Part shown: in pieces, positions 44,390 to 54,221 of the stretch
How the letters are laid out: every line of letters starts with the position of its first letter
How positions within the stretch are numbered: the first letter of the stretch is position 1
Assembly (NCBI RefSeq): GCF_900107175.1
Contig: NZ_FNOZ01000009.1
Coordinates: forward strand, 1 to 64,000
Length of the DNA stretch: 64,000 bases
Source of the DNA: Modestobacter sp. DSM 44400
GTDB lineage: Bacteria > Actinomycetota > Actinomycetes > Mycobacteriales > Geodermatophilaceae
Reading direction: 5' to 3'
The notes under the pieces: generated by a model
The model's database searches: none
Seen by the model: only the letters and a program-made list of their open reading frames with translations
What the model was told of the DNA's origin: nothing
Program-made: the position numbers and the translations under genes

Positions 44390-47300
44390 CGCCGGTTCGC
44401 CTCGGTCCCCGTCAGTTCGTCGATGCCGGCACGCTGCCGGTAGCCGGCCACGTACTCCAGCAACTGCGGCCCGCGCGGGCGCCGTCCCGGCTGGATATCG
44501 CAGGTGGCCGCCTTGGTCTCCTGGATGTGCACGTTCGGGTCCAGCGCGATGGACACCAGCTCGTTCGCCGCGTCACCGGTTGTCAGCCCGTTGGACCCCC
44601 AGTGGTACGGCAGCCCCACCTGGTGGATCGTGCGGCCCCGGACCGTCAGCGGGGTCATCCGCTCGGTGACCAGGACCCGGGCCTCGATCGCCGTCCGGGC
44701 CGTCACGATCGTCGCCCAGCCGAGGTGCTCCAGCCCCCGCTCCGCCGCGAGCTCAGGGCTGATCTCGCAGAAGAACTCCGGCTGCAGCTCGGACAGGTAG
44801 CTTTGGAACCGGCTCATCCCCCCGGCCGTGTGGTGCTCGGTCAGCCGGTAAGTGGTGAACACGTAGGGGAAGACGTCACTGCCCGGCTTGTCTCCGGAGG
44901 GGTGGTACCGGTTGTCCGGCCGGGAGTGGGTCTCCCGGGCCGGGTTGCTCTGCTGGGCGTAAAAGGCGTTCTCGAACGGCGACTCCTCCGGCTCGTAGTG
45001 CGCCGGCATCGGCCCGTCGGTAAGACCGGCGGGCGCGAACAGCCACGCCTTCCCGTCACTCTGCATGATGAACGGGTCGGTGCCCCGTAGCGCGTCCTCC
45101 GCCTTGGCCCCGTCCGGCGGCTGGTAGTCCGGGCGCTTGGTCGGCTGGAAATCCGGCACGTCGTGCCCGGTCCACTTCCCCTGGTCCTCGTCCCACCAGA
45201 CGTAGGCCTTGCGCTCGCTCCACGGCTTCCCGGCCGGATCGGCCGAGGCGCGGTTGTAGAGGATCCGCCGGTTCGCCGGCCAGGCCCAGCCCCACTCGGG
45301 GGCGACCCAGCTCTGCTCCTGGCCGGGCTTGCGCCGGGCGGCCTGGTTCTCCCCGTCGGCGTACACCCCGCAGTAGATCCAGCAGCCACAGGAGGTGGAG
45401 CCGTCGTCCTTCAGCGCGGTGTAGGCCGACAGTGGGTTGCCGTCGGCGTCCCGGCCGTTGATCTCGGCGAGGACGGTCTCGGCACTCGGCTCGGCGACCG
45501 GGCCTTCGGTGGGGTAGTCCCACGTCAGGTCCAGCAGCGGGCGGTCCCGCGGGTCGGTCGAGCCGGCCAGCTTCTCCCGGATGATCCGGCCCAGGTGGTA
45601 GTAGAACCACAGCTCGCTGCGGGCGTCCCCTGCCGGCTCCACCGCCTGGTGGTGCCACTGGAGCATCCGCTGGGTGTTGGTGAAGCTACCGCTCTTCTCC
45701 GTGTGCGCGGCGGCAGGCAGGAAGAACACCTCGGTGCCGATGTCCTCGGTGCGCATCTCGCCGGTCTCGATCTCCGGCCCGTCGAGCCACCAGGTGGCGC
45801 TCTCGATCATCTGGAAGTCCCGGACAACGAGCCAGTCCAGGTTGGCCATGCCCCGGCGTTGCATCTTGGCGTTGGCCGAGCCGACCGCCGGGTTCTCCCC
45901 GACGACGAAGTAGCCGCCGCCACCTTCGTCGATCTGACGCATCACGGTGTTGTAGGTGCCGTGGTCGCCGGTGAGCCGGGGCAGGTAGTCGAAGCAGTAG
46001 TCGTTATCCGCCGTCGCCGCATCCCCCCACCAGGACTTCAGCAGGCTGATCGTGTAAGCGGGCATGTTGCCCCAGTAGCCCTTCGTGCCGGCGTCCGCCT
46101 GGACGAAGTCCGCCAGGTTCTCGTGCCGATGGGCGTGCGGCATCGGGATGTAGCCCGGCAGGATGTTGAACAGCGTCGGGATGTCGGTGGACCCCTGGAT
46201 GCTCGCGTGGCCGCGCAGCGCCATGATCCCGCCGCCGGGACGGCCGATGTTCCCCAGCAGCGTTTGGAGGATGGCCGCCGTCCGGATGTACTGGACGCCG
46301 ACCGTGTGGTGGGTCCAGCCGACCGCATAGACGAACGCCGTCGTCCGATCCCGGCCGGAGTTGGCCGTGATCGCCTCGGCCATCTGCCGGAACACGTCCT
46401 GCGGGACGCCGCAGACCTCCTCCACCATCTGCGGGGTGTACCGGGCGAAGTGCCGCTTGAGCACCTGGAACACCGAGCGCGGGTGCTGCAGGGTCTCATC
46501 CCGCTCCGGGTCGCCACTGATCGACGGTCCCCCGCTGCCGTGGCTCTGACCGCCGCCGCTCCGCTGCTGCCCCTCGGAGGAGTCCTCACCGGCGCGGTCG
46601 CTGTACTGGGCGTCCCGGTGACCGGCGGCTGCGGCGACCTCGCTCCCCTCGTACTGCCAGCTGGACGGGTCGTAGATGTGCTTGTCGGCGTCGTAGCCGG
46701 AGAACAGGCCGTCGAGGTCCTCGGTGTCGCGGAAGTCCTCGCCGACGAGGGTCGCGGCGTTGGTGTAGGCGACGACGTACTCGCGGAACTCCTTGCCCTC
46801 GGACAGCACGTAGTTGACCAGCGCGCCGAGCAGGGCGATGTCACTGCCGGCGCGCAGCGGCACGTGCAGGTCGGCGACCGCGCTGGTCCGGGTGAACCGC
46901 GGGTCGACGTGGATGACCTTCGCGCCCTTGGCCTTGGCCTCCATCACCCACTGGAAGCCCACCGGGTGGCACTCGGCCATGTTCGAACCCTCGACGACGA
47001 TGCAGTCGGAGTTCTGCAGGTCCTGCTGGAAGGTCGTGGCGCCGCCACGGCCGAACGAGGTCCCCAGACTGGGGACCGTGGAGGAGTGCTATATGCGGGC
47101 CTGGTTCTCGATCTGGATCGCGCCCATGGCGGAGTAGAGCTTCTTCATGAGGTAGTTCTCCTCGTTGTCGAGGGTCGCCCCTCCGAGGCTCGCTATCCCC
47201 ATGGTGCGGTTGACCCGCTTGCCCTCGGCCTCGTCCTGCCACGTCTCACGGCGGGTCTTGATCACCCGGTCGGAGATCATGTCCATCGCCGTCTCGAGGT

Positions 47301-47655
47301 CCAGGTCCTCCCATTCCGCCCCGTGGGGACGGCGGTACTTCACCTGGAACTGCCGCGACGGGCCGGTCACCAGCTGCTTGCTGGCCGAGCCCTTCGGGCA
47401 GAGGCGACCGCGGGAGACCGGGCTGTCCGGGTCGCCCTCGATCTGGGTGACCCGGCCGTCTTCGACGTAGACGTTCTGCCCGCACCCGACCGCGCAGTAC
47501 GGGCAGATGCTCTTGACCACCTTCTGCGCGGTCTCCGTGCGCGGGCGCAGGTCCGCGCTGTGTCGCGACTGCGCGGCAGCCCCGAGAGCCTGGGGATCAC
47601 CGCCGCGGAGCTGGCGGAGGACCGGCCACTGCAGGGCGGTGGTGCGCAGGTTCAT
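44386..47655 (-). CDS. fdhA: Formate dehydrogenase alpha subunit with UAG-encoded selenocysteine
   Basis: 1089 residues if the in-frame TAG (47091-47089) is read as selenocysteine 189. It oxidises formate to CO2 with a bis-molybdopterin (or tungsten) cofactor. N-terminal [4Fe-4S] ligands are in ICPYCAVGCGQN and GRLCPKGSASK. The frame reads AIQIENQARI, TAG, then HSSTVPSLGTSFGRGG, which aligns with the Sec site of FdnG-type enzymes (NQARV-Sec-HGPTVASLAPTFGRG). A hairpin sits 11 bases after the codon (separate entry). Start ATG 47655 follows AAGGAGAAGG. No Tat motif is visible at the N-terminus. A Ser/Gly-rich insertion lies near residues 335-370. First gene of a four-gene operon. Confidence 0.93.
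47059..47091 (-). promoter_or_regulatory. Selenocysteine codon UAG with bacterial SECIS hairpin
   Basis: On the minus strand TAG (47091-47089) is followed by 11 bases and then GGTCCCCAGTCTGGGGACC (47077-47059). The hairpin has eight perfect base pairs (GGTCCCCA/TGGGGACC) and a GUC loop. In E. coli fdhF the SECIS stem also begins 11 bases after the codon and has a G-U in the apical loop. The E. coli bulged U is not seen here. It is expected to recruit SelB carrying a tRNA-Sec with a CUA anticodon. Confidence 0.88.
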
Positions 47656-47694
47656 GGACCTTCTCCTTCGTTCCAGGGCGCAGTCGGCAGACCA

Positions 47695-47708
47695 TTGGTG
47701 TGCGGCAA
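47695..47708. promoter_or_regulatory. TTG-N8-CAA dyad upstream of fdhA
   Basis: TTGGTGTGCGGCAA on the plus strand, 39 bases before the fdhA start codon. A TATCTT hexamer (47729-47724, minus strand) could be the -10 box, putting the dyad near the transcription start. Half sites resemble CRP/FNR-type elements and the other dyads of the window. Weak on its own. Confidence 0.35.
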
Positions 47709-47795
47709 CTGTCGCCGGACCGAAAGATAGAGCGCCCGTCGCGACCGCGCCACTCCACGGACCCGAGCCGCCGAGGGGAAGGCGGCCGGGTTGGT

Positions 47796-48621
<826 letters not shown>

Positions 48622-48950
48622 GGGGGTGCTCCGACGGGTACGGGCGCAGCAGCACACGCCCCCGGTGGACGGCGGGCCACGGCAGGTGAGCGAGCGGCGG
48701 GACGGGCGGGACGCATCAGCTGCGCGAGCGCACCCGGGTCCTGGGTTCCCGACTCGCCCCGCAGGACGACTCGGCGGCGTCTCCTCGGACTCCCCGGCTG
48801 GGGACATGACGACCGACCAAACCCGGCCACGGTAGACGCGTTGTGCAATCGCGACAATCAGCGACCGCGGAGGCGGTTTTGCTGTCTGGGGAACGGCGGC
48901 GTACAGGTCGGACCGCTCGGGACAGGCCACGTGGATCTAGGCTGCCGCGC
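48622..48950. other. Divergent promoter region without a supported gene
   Basis: 329 bases between the broken exported-protein gene (minus) and the alpha-glucosidase gene (plus). No frame shows homology or a convincing ribosome site. Promoters for both directions must lie here. A lower-GC stretch around 48835-48880 is the most promoter-like part. Confidence 0.4.
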
Positions 48951-50534
48951 ATGGCAATGACGCCGTGGTGGCAGCGCGGCGCCATCTACCAGGTCTATCC
49001 GCGCTCGTTCGCCGACGGCAACGGGGACGGCGTCGGCGACCTGCCCGGTCTCCGGGCGCACCTGGACCACCTGTCGGAGTTGCACGCCGAGGCGGTCTGG
49101 CTGTCGCCGGTCTTCCCGTCGCCGATGGCCGACTTCGGCTACGACGTGGCCGACTACTGCGACGTCGACCCGCTGTTCGGCACCCTCGCCGACCTCGACC
49201 AGCTCATCGCCGACTGCCATGGGCGCGGCATCCGCGTCGTCCTGGACTGGGTGCCCAACCACAGCTCCGACCAGCACCCGTGGTTCGTGGAGTCCCGGTC
49301 CGGCCGCGAGCACCCGCGCCGGGACTGGTACGTCTGGCGGGACGGCGCCGCGGACGGGGGCCCGCCCAACGACTGGCGGTCGGAGTTCGGCGCGGTCGGT
49401 CCGGCCTGGAACTTCGACGAGGGCACCGCGCAGTGGTACCTGCACTCCTACACCCCGCAGCAGCCCGATCTGAACTGGGAGAACCCCGCGGTCGAGGCCG
49501 CGATGCACGACGTCGTCCGGTTCTGGCTGGACCGCGGCGTGGACGGTCTCCGGATCGACGCACTCCAGCGGCTGGCCAAGGACCCGCTCCTGCGCAGCAA
49601 CGCCGGCTCCACCCGTCGCCACGACCAGGACTGGCCGACCGTGCACGAGCGCCTCCGTGCCATCCGGCGGGTGGTCGACGAGTATCCGGACCGGATGATC
49701 GTCGGTGAGGTGTACCTGCTCGACGTCCAGCGGGTGGTCGACCACCTCAGCGGTGGCGACCAGCTCCACCTGGCGCACAACTTCGTCTTCCTGCACCTCC
49801 CGTGGGACGCCGGCGCCTTCCGCACGGTGATCGAGGACTTCCAGCGGCTCGCGGAGCCGGATGCCTGGCCCGCCTGGTTCCTCGGCAACCACGACCACTC
49901 CCGGATCGCGACGCGGTACGACGATGGCGGCCACGGGCCGGCCCGAGCGCGGGCCGTCGCGCTGCTGCTGACCGCGCTGCGCGGCACGCCGTTCCTCTAC
50001 CAGGGGGACGAGCTGGGGCTGCCCGACGCCGTCGTCCCGCCGGACCGGGTCGTGGACGTCGACGGCCGGGACCCGGAGCGGGCACCCCTTCCGTGGCGCC
50101 CGCCGTCGGTCGCCGGCCCGGGGGCCGGGTTCTCCACCGGGGAGCCGTGGCTGCCGGTGGTCGAGGACGCCGAGCAGTTGTGCGTGCAGCGCCAGGCGGC
50201 CGATCCCCGGTCCATGCTGTCGCTCGTCCGCCGGCTGGCCGCGCTGCGCGCCGCCTCCCCCACCCTGCAGTCGGGTGGGCAACAGGTCCTGGACGCCGGC
50301 CCCGGCGTCCTCGCCTGGCTGCGCACCGGGGACGGCGAACGCCTGCTGGCCGCGGTCAACTTCGCGGTGGAACCCCGGCGCCTGACCGGCGACGCCCTGC
50401 CCGGCGGCGAGTGCACCGTGCTCCTCTCCACCGACCCGGAGTGGGCGCCGTCGTCCGTCGCCCCGCGCAGGTCCGCCGTCCGGGACCTCACGCTGCAGCC
50501 CAGCGAGGCGGTCCTGCTGCGGCTTCCCGCCTGA
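48951..50534 (+). CDS. GH13 alpha-glucosidase / oligo-1,6-glucosidase-like
   Basis: 527 residues from ATG 48951 (a second ATG at 48957 is possible). All four GH13 regions are present: DWVPNHSSD, GLRIDALQ with the nucleophile Asp, GEVYLLD with the acid/base Glu, and FLGNHDHSR with the transition-state Asp. WWQRGAIYQVYPRSFADGNG at the start and the C-terminal beta domain are those of the GH13 alpha-glucosidase group, which trims glucose from maltooligosaccharides, isomaltose or sucrose. No signal peptide. It is not linked to other sugar genes nearby. Confidence 0.93.
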   Translation: MAMTPWWQRGAIYQVYPRSFADGNGDGVGDLPGLRAHLDHLSELHAEAVWLSPVFPSPMADFGYDVADYCDVDPLFGTLADLDQLIADCHGRGIRVVLDWVPNHSSDQHPWFVESRSGREHPRRDWYVWRDGAADGGPPNDWRSEFGAVGPAWNFDEGTAQWYLHSYTPQQPDLNWENPAVEAAMHDVVRFWLDRGVDGLRIDALQRLAKDPLLRSNAGSTRRHDQDWPTVHERLRAIRRVVDEYPDRMIVGEVYLLDVQRVVDHLSGGDQLHLAHNFVFLHLPWDAGAFRTVIEDFQRLAEPDAWPAWFLGNHDHSRIATRYDDGGHGPARARAVALLLTALRGTPFLYQGDELGLPDAVVPPDRVVDVDGRDPERAPLPWRPPSVAGPGAGFSTGEPWLPVVEDAEQLCVQRQAADPRSMLSLVRRLAALRAASPTLQSGGQQVLDAGPGVLAWLRTGDGERLLAAVNFAVEPRRLTGDALPGGECTVLLSTDPEWAPSSVAPRRSAVRDLTLQPSEAVLLRLPA

Positions 50535-50541
50535 CCGACCG

Positions 50542-51863
50542 TCAGAAGCCGAAGCGCTCCTCGTGCAGCTGTTCGGGCGGCAGCCCCGCCTCCCGCGGCG
50601 ACCGGCCCACCGCGGCCATCACCGGCGGCGACGCGCACAGGTACACGTCCCGACCGGTCAGGTCGGGAACGAGACGCTGGAGTTCCGTGGCGGAGAGGGC
50701 CGCACGGTCCGGGCCCAGGAGGTAGGCCACCCGGGCGCCTCGTCGGGCCGCGATGTCGTCAAGTTCGTGTCGGAACAGCAGGTCCTCGAGGGTGCGGGCC
50801 CGGTACAGCAGCAGCAGGTCCTCCCCCGGGCCGAGTGCCAGTGTCTCGAAGAGCGCGCGCATCGGGGTGATCCCCACCCCGCCCGCGATCAGCAGTACGT
50901 TCCGGTGGGTCCGGCGCGCGGAGGTCACCGCGCCGTACGGCCCTTCGGCGATCACCCAGGTGCCCACCGGGACGTTCTGCAGATCGCGGGTTCCGTCGCC
51001 CAGGGCCTTCACGGTCAGGCGCAGCGTCGTGGCCGTCGGCGGGGCGGACAGCGAGAACGGGTGCGCGTTGAGCCAGTGGTCAGGGGTGAGGAACCGCCAC
51101 CGGAAGAACTGGCCGGACTCGGCGCGCAGCTCCTCCAGGTGCTGGCCTTCGACGGTGATCGAGACGACCCCCGGTCCCTCCGTCCGGATCACGTCGACCC
51201 GCAGCCTGTGCCGGGCCGCCTGCCGTAGCGGGGTCAGCACCCGATGACGCAGCGCGAGGGCGAACACGTGGGTGTAGGCCAGCGCCCAGCCGATCTGCAG
51301 GACGAGGTGCCCGGCGAGGTCCGGGCCGGCGAGCATGTGCCCGAAGGACAGCGCGATCGCCACGTACATCAGCAGGTGCAGCCCGTGCCAGGTCTCGTGC
51401 CGCACTCGCTTGCGGGCGGCCCGTGCGGAGACCGCGGCGGCGCCGTCGCCGCCGGCAGCGCCGGCATGCCCAGCACCTCCCAGGCACCGGCGAGCACGCC
51501 CTCGTTGCGCGCCTGCGCCCAGGCCGCGATGGCCGCGCCCCCGTGCACCACCACCAGTCCGACGACGGCCCGCCCGCCCCGGGCGTGCCAGCGCGCGAGG
51601 ACGTCCGCTCCGATGCCCTGCTCGAGCGCCGGCGTCCGGGAGACGAACAGGAGCAGGACGAGGACGCCGTAGCCGGCGAGCATGCCGCAGACGTGCGCGA
51701 GAACGGCCATGAGTGACAGCCCCGGTCCCAGCGCTGCGAGGACCAGGGGCCACGTCGAGACCGTGAGCACGCCGAGGCCCAGCGCCGTCAGGACGGTGGC
51801 GCGGTCGAGGAACCGCGGACGGACGGCCCGGACCGGGACGTCTGCCCGGATGGTGGACGTCAT
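50542..51863 (-). pseudogene. Ferric-reductase-like transmembrane flavoprotein, frameshifted
   Basis: The N-terminal frame (GTG/ATG around 51863) encodes a membrane domain: ATVLTALGLGVLTVSTWPLV and GMLAGYGVLVLLLFVSRTP, with haem-ligand type His in ARWHARGGRAVVGLVVVHGG. Near 51430-51450 the frame changes. The other frame then carries KRVRHETWHGLHLLMYVAIA, the FAD domain (AHPFSLSAPPTATTLRLTV) and the NAD domain (VLLIAGGVGITPMRALFETL), ending HEERFGF. One indel restores a protein of about 440 residues, similar to the intact paralogue at 54218-55624. An error in the sequence or a recent mutation are both possible. Confidence 0.75.
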
Positions 51864-52174
51864 CGTCCACCAGCCCGGCGCGGCCGCTGGTCGTCCGGCT
51901 CGGGAACCACCGGGGCATCGGGAACCACAGGCACGACAGCGTCGGCCGGCTGGACCTGGACAGCGGGCGCCGGCGCAGCCACCGGGGAGACCTCCGGCGC
52001 GCTGACGCCGAACCAGAGACCGAGCACGGTCGCGACGGTCAGGAGGAGAAAGGACCGCCGGCCCGGCGCTGTGCCGGCGTCCACGTGCCGCCCGGTCACC
52101 TCCGGGCCCCCCTGCTGACCCGGCGGGTGATGCGGTGCCGGTCCTTGTCGGTCACGGAACTCCTCTGCTGACAT
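51860..52174 (-). CDS. Small membrane-anchored protein
   Basis: 104 residues from ATG 52174; its end overlaps the start of the ferric-reductase-like gene by four bases, so the two are coupled. After a polar, Pro/Gly-rich N-terminus, one hydrophobic helix is seen (RRSFLLLTVATVLGLWFGVS). A Pro/Val/Ala-rich extracytoplasmic tail follows with no Cys or His. No family recognised. It may tether or assist the redox protein behind it. Confidence 0.55.
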   Translation of the reverse strand: MSAEEFRDRQGPAPHHPPGQQGGPEVTGRHVDAGTAPGRRSFLLLTVATVLGLWFGVSAPEVSPVAAPAPAVQVQPADAVVPVVPDAPVVPEPDDQRPRRAGGR

Positions 52175-52564
52175 GGGACACCACGCCGTCCGCGAGGGGA
52201 CTGGGCTCCCAGCGATCGCCGGCCATGGGCCGGCTGTGAGTCGTGTCGGTCGCCGGCCCGCCCCGGACGGGCAGGGCGGGGGTCGGTGGACACGACTCCA
52301 TCGTGGCCAGCCGCGCGCCGTCCGTCGTCGTCCCGGCGCAGGCTCTGCCGACTACCGCAGTCGCAGTACCGGGCCAGGACCGCACAGCCGACGCCCAGTC
52401 CCCGCACCGGTTGCGGCCGGTGCGGCGGCGCACGCCCGGTCATGGACGACGACTGGCAGCACGGACTCCCCGCCCCGGGCCGGAGCGGGCAGCTGCTGCT
52501 CGACCGACGCCCTCCCGAGCGACTCGCGATCGTGCACCGCGGGTCGCTCGCGGGGAGGAGCTGA
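52175..52564. other. Region without a supported gene
   Basis: 390 bases between the small membrane protein (minus) and the VanZ remnant (plus). Open frames exist on both strands, but none shows homology, a hydrophobic pattern or a convincing ribosome site. The stretch just before 52565 is in frame with the VanZ remnant but separated from it by a TGA. It may be the eroded start of that gene. Confidence 0.4.
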
Positions 52565-52949
52565 ACGACCTGCCTGCTGGCGTCGCTGGCCGGAGTCGCC
52601 CTGCTGACGCTGCCCCCCAGGACGGGGCTGGACCTGGGGGTCGCCCTTCGGAGAGCTGCGCTGGTACCTCAGCGGTCTGGACTCGACCGCGACGATGCTG
52701 CAGCTGGCCGGCAACCTCGCCCTGTTCGCGGTGCCGTCGGCGCTGGCCGTGCGCTGGCCGGCGCTCGGCCGGATCCGCCGGCTGACCGCCGTGTCCCTGG
52801 CCACGGGCGCCGCCATCGAGCTGCTGCAGTGGGCGTTGCCGCTCGGCCGGGTCGTATCCCCGCTGGACGCCGTCCTGAACACCGCCGGCGCCGTCGCCAC
52901 CGGGCTGGTCGTCGCCCACGTCCGCCGGAGAACCGTGGCAGGGTCGTAG
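52565..52949 (+). pseudogene. VanZ-like membrane protein remnant
   Basis: The first frame reads LLASLAGVALLTLPPRTGLDLGVAL, then a frameshift near 52645 leads to GELRWYLSGLDSTATMLQLA and the VanZ core GNLALFAVPSALAVRWP and IELLQWALPLGRVVSPLDAVLNTAG. That last segment (E-x2-Q-x11-D-x3-N-x3-G) is the VanZ signature. There is no start codon after the TGA at 52562-52564, so the N-terminus is missing too. VanZ family proteins affect glycopeptide or phospholipid phenotypes. This copy looks inactive. Confidence 0.65.
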
Positions 52950-52971
52950 CGCTGAACCGGCGCGACGCTCC

Positions 52972-53757
52972 TCAGGGGTGCCGGTCGGCCGTCTGCAGCA
53001 CCGGCGCCACGACGGTCGTCGTGCCGTCGTCCCAGACCACGAGGCCGGAGCGTCCGGGCCGGGTCTCCAGCCAGTGCGCTGCCTCGGGCCCGTGCGCGTA
53101 GGCGGCGGTGGCGTCGATGTCGGCCCAGGTCAGCGAGCCCGCGACGACGGTGACCGAGGCGACGCCGCTGGGCGGGCGGGCGGTGCGTGCGTCGACGAGG
53201 TGCTGGCCGCGGTGGGTCGTGCCGGACGTGGCGACGGCGCCGGTGAAGACCGGGACCACCGCGAGGACGCGGCCGGGGTCGGCCGGGTCCTCGACCCCGA
53301 TCCGCCACGGGGCGCCCGCGGCGTCGAGGGTGCGGCAGGTCAGATCACCACCGGCGGACAGGCAGAAATCGGTGTCCGCCAGGTCCCGAATGGGTGCGGC
53401 CGCGCGGTCGACCGCCCACCCCTTGACCACCCCGCTGGGGTCCAGGACGGTTCCGCCGCCGGCGGCGGGGAGCCGGACGCTGAAGGCCCCGCCCGACTCG
53501 CGCTCGGCGGTGGCGCCGAGGGCCAGCACCTCGGCGACCTCGGGTGGGCAGCCCTCCAGGCCGACCTCACCGCGGCCCAGCCGGGAGATGGCTGAATCGG
53601 CCCGGTAGGTGCTGAACACCCGGTCGACCTCGCGCAGGACGCCCATCACCTCCACCCAGGCCGCTCGCGCCGCCGCGTCGTCGGTGTGCCTGCCGCGCAG
53701 CGCGAGGCTGATCGGCAGGCCCATGACGTGCTCGACGTACCGGGTCGGGCGGCTCAC
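52972..53757 (-). CDS. apbE: FAD:protein FMN transferase (ApbE)
   Basis: 261 residues, near the lower end for ApbE. It attaches FMN from FAD to a Ser/Thr in exported flavoproteins. Visible parts: HVMGLPISLAL, REVDRVFSTYRADSAISRL, the core LDPSGVVKGWAVDRAAA and FCLSAGGDLTCRTL, and TSGTTHRGQHLVDARTARPP. No signal peptide or lipobox is seen, so this form may act on the cytoplasmic side or be non-classically exported. Its start overlaps the stop of the FMN-binding protein gene by four bases, and that protein is almost certainly its substrate. Confidence 0.9.
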   Translation of the reverse strand: MSRPTRYVEHVMGLPISLALRGRHTDDAAARAAWVEVMGVLREVDRVFSTYRADSAISRLGRGEVGLEGCPPEVAEVLALGATAERESGGAFSVRLPAAGGGTVLDPSGVVKGWAVDRAAAPIRDLADTDFCLSAGGDLTCRTLDAAGAPWRIGVEDPADPGRVLAVVPVFTGAVATSGTTHRGQHLVDARTARPPSGVASVTVVAGSLTWADIDATAAYAHGPEAAHWLETRPGRSGLVVWDDGTTTVVAPVLQTADRHP

Positions 53758-54221
53758 AGGCCGGCCCGGTCCAGGGCGCTCTGCAGCGACCCGACGTACC
53801 CGTCGGAGGTGACGGTCGCCCCGCTGACCATGTCGATGTGCGCGCTCTGCGCGTCCAGCGTCTCCTGCACGAGGACGGGCAGCGCGCGGGCGTTGATCTG
53901 CCGGTCCTGACCGTTGTTGTTCGGGTACTCGACGACCGAGACGTCGGTGATCGTGCCGTTAGCGATGGTCAGCTCCACCTGGACCGGGCCCCAGCGCGTC
54001 GAGGCGGCGTCGCCGGTGACCGTGGTGGCCGTCGACGACGTCCCGCCGGTGCCGCTCGACGTCGTCCCCGTGCCGCCCGTGACGGGGGCGAGGACGGTGG
54101 ACCCGCCGCTGGCCGAAGCCGTCGCTGACGTCGACGACGTGGACGTGTGGTACCCGAACACCAGCACCAGCACGGTCAGAGTGCTCATCAACCAGAGGAC
54201 GATGCGTCGCACTGCAGTCAC
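53754..54221 (-). CDS. FMN-binding domain protein, ApbE substrate
   Basis: 155 residues. A membrane anchor (IVLWLMSTLTVLVLVFGY) is followed by a Ser/Thr/Gly-rich linker of about 50 residues and an FMN_bind domain: TRWGPVQVELTIANGTITDV, INARALPVLVQETLDAQSAH, and the flavinylation motif DMVSGATVTSDGYVGSL, in which a Thr is the expected FMN attachment site (as in NqrC/RnfG). It lies between apbE and a ferric-reductase-like gene, all overlapping by four bases. It should shuttle electrons outside the membrane from the flavoprotein next to it. Confidence 0.88.
   Translation of the reverse strand: MTAVRRIVLWLMSTLTVLVLVFGYHTSTSSTSATASASGGSTVLAPVTGGTGTTSSGTGGTSSTATTVTGDAASTRWGPVQVELTIANGTITDVSVVEYPNNNGQDRQINARALPVLVQETLDAQSAHIDMVSGATVTSDGYVGSLQSALDRAGL

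Noticed and set aside
45163-47730. 855-codon open frame on the plus strand
   Set aside because: It is antisense to fdhA, is Val/Arg/Gly/Leu-rich without any fold pattern, and spans the selenocysteine site. Typical long shadow frame of GC-rich DNA.
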